Part shown: piece after piece, positions 32,950 through 33,673 of the stretch
Numbering within the stretch: position 1 is the stretch's first letter
Layout: each line of letters opens with the position of its first letter
NCBI GenBank assembly: GCA_000697335.1
Contig: JNEM01014574.1
Span: forward strand, 1-33,673
Direction: 5' to 3'
Length of the DNA: 33,673 nucleotides
Source: Conidiobolus incongruus B7586
Taxonomy: Eukaryota; Entomophthoromycota; Entomophthoromycetes; Entomophthorales; Conidiobolaceae
Notes under the pieces: generated by a model
The model's database searches: none
Told to the model about the DNA's origin: nothing
The model's input: only the letters and a program-made list of their open reading frames with translations
Program-made: the position numbers and the translations under genes

Positions 32950-32956
32950 AAAGAAG
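32950..32956 (+). promoter_or_regulatory. Possible polypurine tract of the LTR element
   Basis: The purine run AAAGAAG lies directly before the 3' LTR, where second-strand priming is expected. It is short but exactly placed. Confidence 0.4.
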
Positions 32957-33356
32957 TATTAAAAAACTAATTCACTAAATTCTTATATATACTTTTATAT
33001 AATCTAATTAACTATAAATTATATAATTAATTTATACTTATATAGTTAAATTAATTGTATAAATAACATTGAATTATTTAATAAACTAAGTTCCTCTTTT
33101 TTCCTCTTAATTCTTACTATTTTTTACTTTTATACTATTTTTAAGATTAAAACTATATTTTATTGATATTATAGGATATTAACACTACTTAATATAAATT
33201 TTAATATATTAGTAACTCATCATAATTCAAAGCTTAATTAAACTTTGTTTACACTTGCACATTATAGCTACATTATATTACTACATTCTATACCATACTA
33301 TTTTTATATTAAGTTTTCCTCTATACTATATTAGTTTAACTACTACTACACTTATA
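32957..33356 (+). repeat. 3' LTR
   Basis: A 400-bp partner of the 5' LTR, ending directly before the second AACCT. Equal length and ungapped alignment fix the boundaries on both sides. Confidence 0.9.
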
Positions 33357-33361
33357 AACCT
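33357..33361 (+). repeat. Target-site duplication (right) of the LTR element
   Basis: AACCT following the 3' LTR, the exact partner of 27635-27639. The Tc1 sequence resumes here and runs to the window end. Confidence 0.9.
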
Positions 33362-33673
33362 ATAGATATACTTCTTATTATATTCATTTATAATTTTAAC
33401 ACACTTAAATTTAAGTTTAAATATTTCTTTATTGCTATTCTTAACAGCTTTAACTATAGTAAACTAGCTAACACTAGTAATTCTAGCAATATCACAAGTT
33501 AATTTACCTTCTTTACAAAGTTAATTAATACACAAGTAGATTTTTTTAGAGAGGGATTTAGGTATAATAATACTAATAAAAATAATTTAGTATATCTATA
33601 AAATATTATATAAAATAATAACAAAGAGAGAAAAAAGATATAGTTATATATTGTTAAATATATCCCCTTATCT

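Larger units (their letters stand above)
27640..33356 (+). mobile_element. Chromodomain Ty3/Gypsy LTR retrotransposon fossil
   Basis: A 5717-bp element with two 400-bp LTRs and a 5-bp target duplication, inserted into Tc1 copy 2. The internal order is Gag with a CCHC-type zinc knuckle (near 29050-29110), protease (near 29390-29470), reverse transcriptase (about 30050-30700), RNase H (about 31130-31270), integrase (about 31650-32350) and a C-terminal chromodomain-like region (about 32750-32910). RT before RNase H and integrase, plus the chromodomain, places it in the chromovirus branch of Ty3/Gypsy. It is broken by many stops and is not functional. LTR divergence, about 9 percent by hand count and nearly all transitions, indicates an old insertion, but later than the Tc1 it landed in. 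Confidence 0.92.
26422..33673 (-). mobile_element. Tc1-like DNA transposon, copy 2, split by an LTR element and cut by the window end
   Basis: Starts CACTAACCTG after TA (26420-26421). The parts are 26422-27639 and 33357-33673; the rest is the inserted LTR element. It is about 90 percent identical by eye to copy 1, in opposite orientation. The minus-strand transposase keeps a DNASCYTITS block and HLWD, where copy 1 has lost the Trp. Positions equivalent to the third catalytic residue and the SPD motif read NFNLIKH, so the Glu is Lys and the Asp is Asn, as in copy 1. Stops at Gln codons occur before the catalytic Asp. The far 5' inverted repeat should begin just beyond 33673, since the window stops a few bases short of the inner direct repeat. 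Confidence 0.85.

Noticed and set aside
32934-32956. Earlier LTR start at TGTGTCTC before the 3' LTR
   Set aside because: The 5' LTR has no matching bases there. The 400-bp repeats align without gaps from 32957, and the target duplication fixes the 5' LTR start at 27640.

Overview
This is a strongly AT-rich eukaryotic nuclear window. Gene content and style suggest an early-diverging fungus, possibly an insect- or animal-associated Zoopagomycota/entomophthoralean type. The clues are compact genes, a kinesin gene with introns of about 55-115 nt, an expanded chymotrypsin-fold (S1) trypsin family, and a chromodomain-type Ty3/Gypsy element. The taxonomic placement is inference; the window itself does not fix it.

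Layout. 1-3944: gene-poor, with one very decayed mariner relic (about 960-1765). 4006-18435: a trypsin cluster of three intact intronless genes (4006-4773 plus, 9735-10511 minus, 17698-18435 minus) and two broken copies (about 7470-8214 minus, 16315-17044 plus). DNA transposons sit between them: a mariner relic (about 6240-6760), two fuller mariner copies (11437-14304 and 14716-16044), and a Tc1-like element (11516-13068) inserted inside the first. 19348-19421: a tRNA-Val(AAC). 19692-23712: a five-exon kinesin-4-like motor gene on the minus strand, 1240 aa by my splice model. 23713-25600: no gene seen. 25600-33673: nested mobile elements. A broken mariner copy contains an exact 19-bp Nextera/Tn5 mosaic end. 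It is followed by a second Tc1-like element that runs off the window. That element is split by a 5.7-kb chromodomain Ty3/Gypsy fossil with 400-bp LTRs and a 5-bp target duplication.

How it fits together. The trypsins are paralogues with intact catalytic triads and an Asp in the S1 pocket, so they should cut after Lys/Arg. None of them, nor the pseudogenes, starts with a recognisable signal peptide, which is odd for such enzymes. The transposons carry most of the structural interest. The Tc1-like family has the long inverted repeat/direct repeat (IR/DR) ends known from Sleeping Beauty-type elements. One copy has a 175-bp tandem duplication that starts and ends exactly in the DR cores. I found no CpG dinucleotide in the LTR element or in the Tc1/mariner bodies I read, and conserved transposase residues are changed mainly by C-to-T and G-to-A, which points to strong deamination or RIP-like silencing.

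The nearest thing to a new system is the leaderless trypsin cluster. The most practically important observation is the sequencing adapter at 26246-26264, which marks a probable assembly join.
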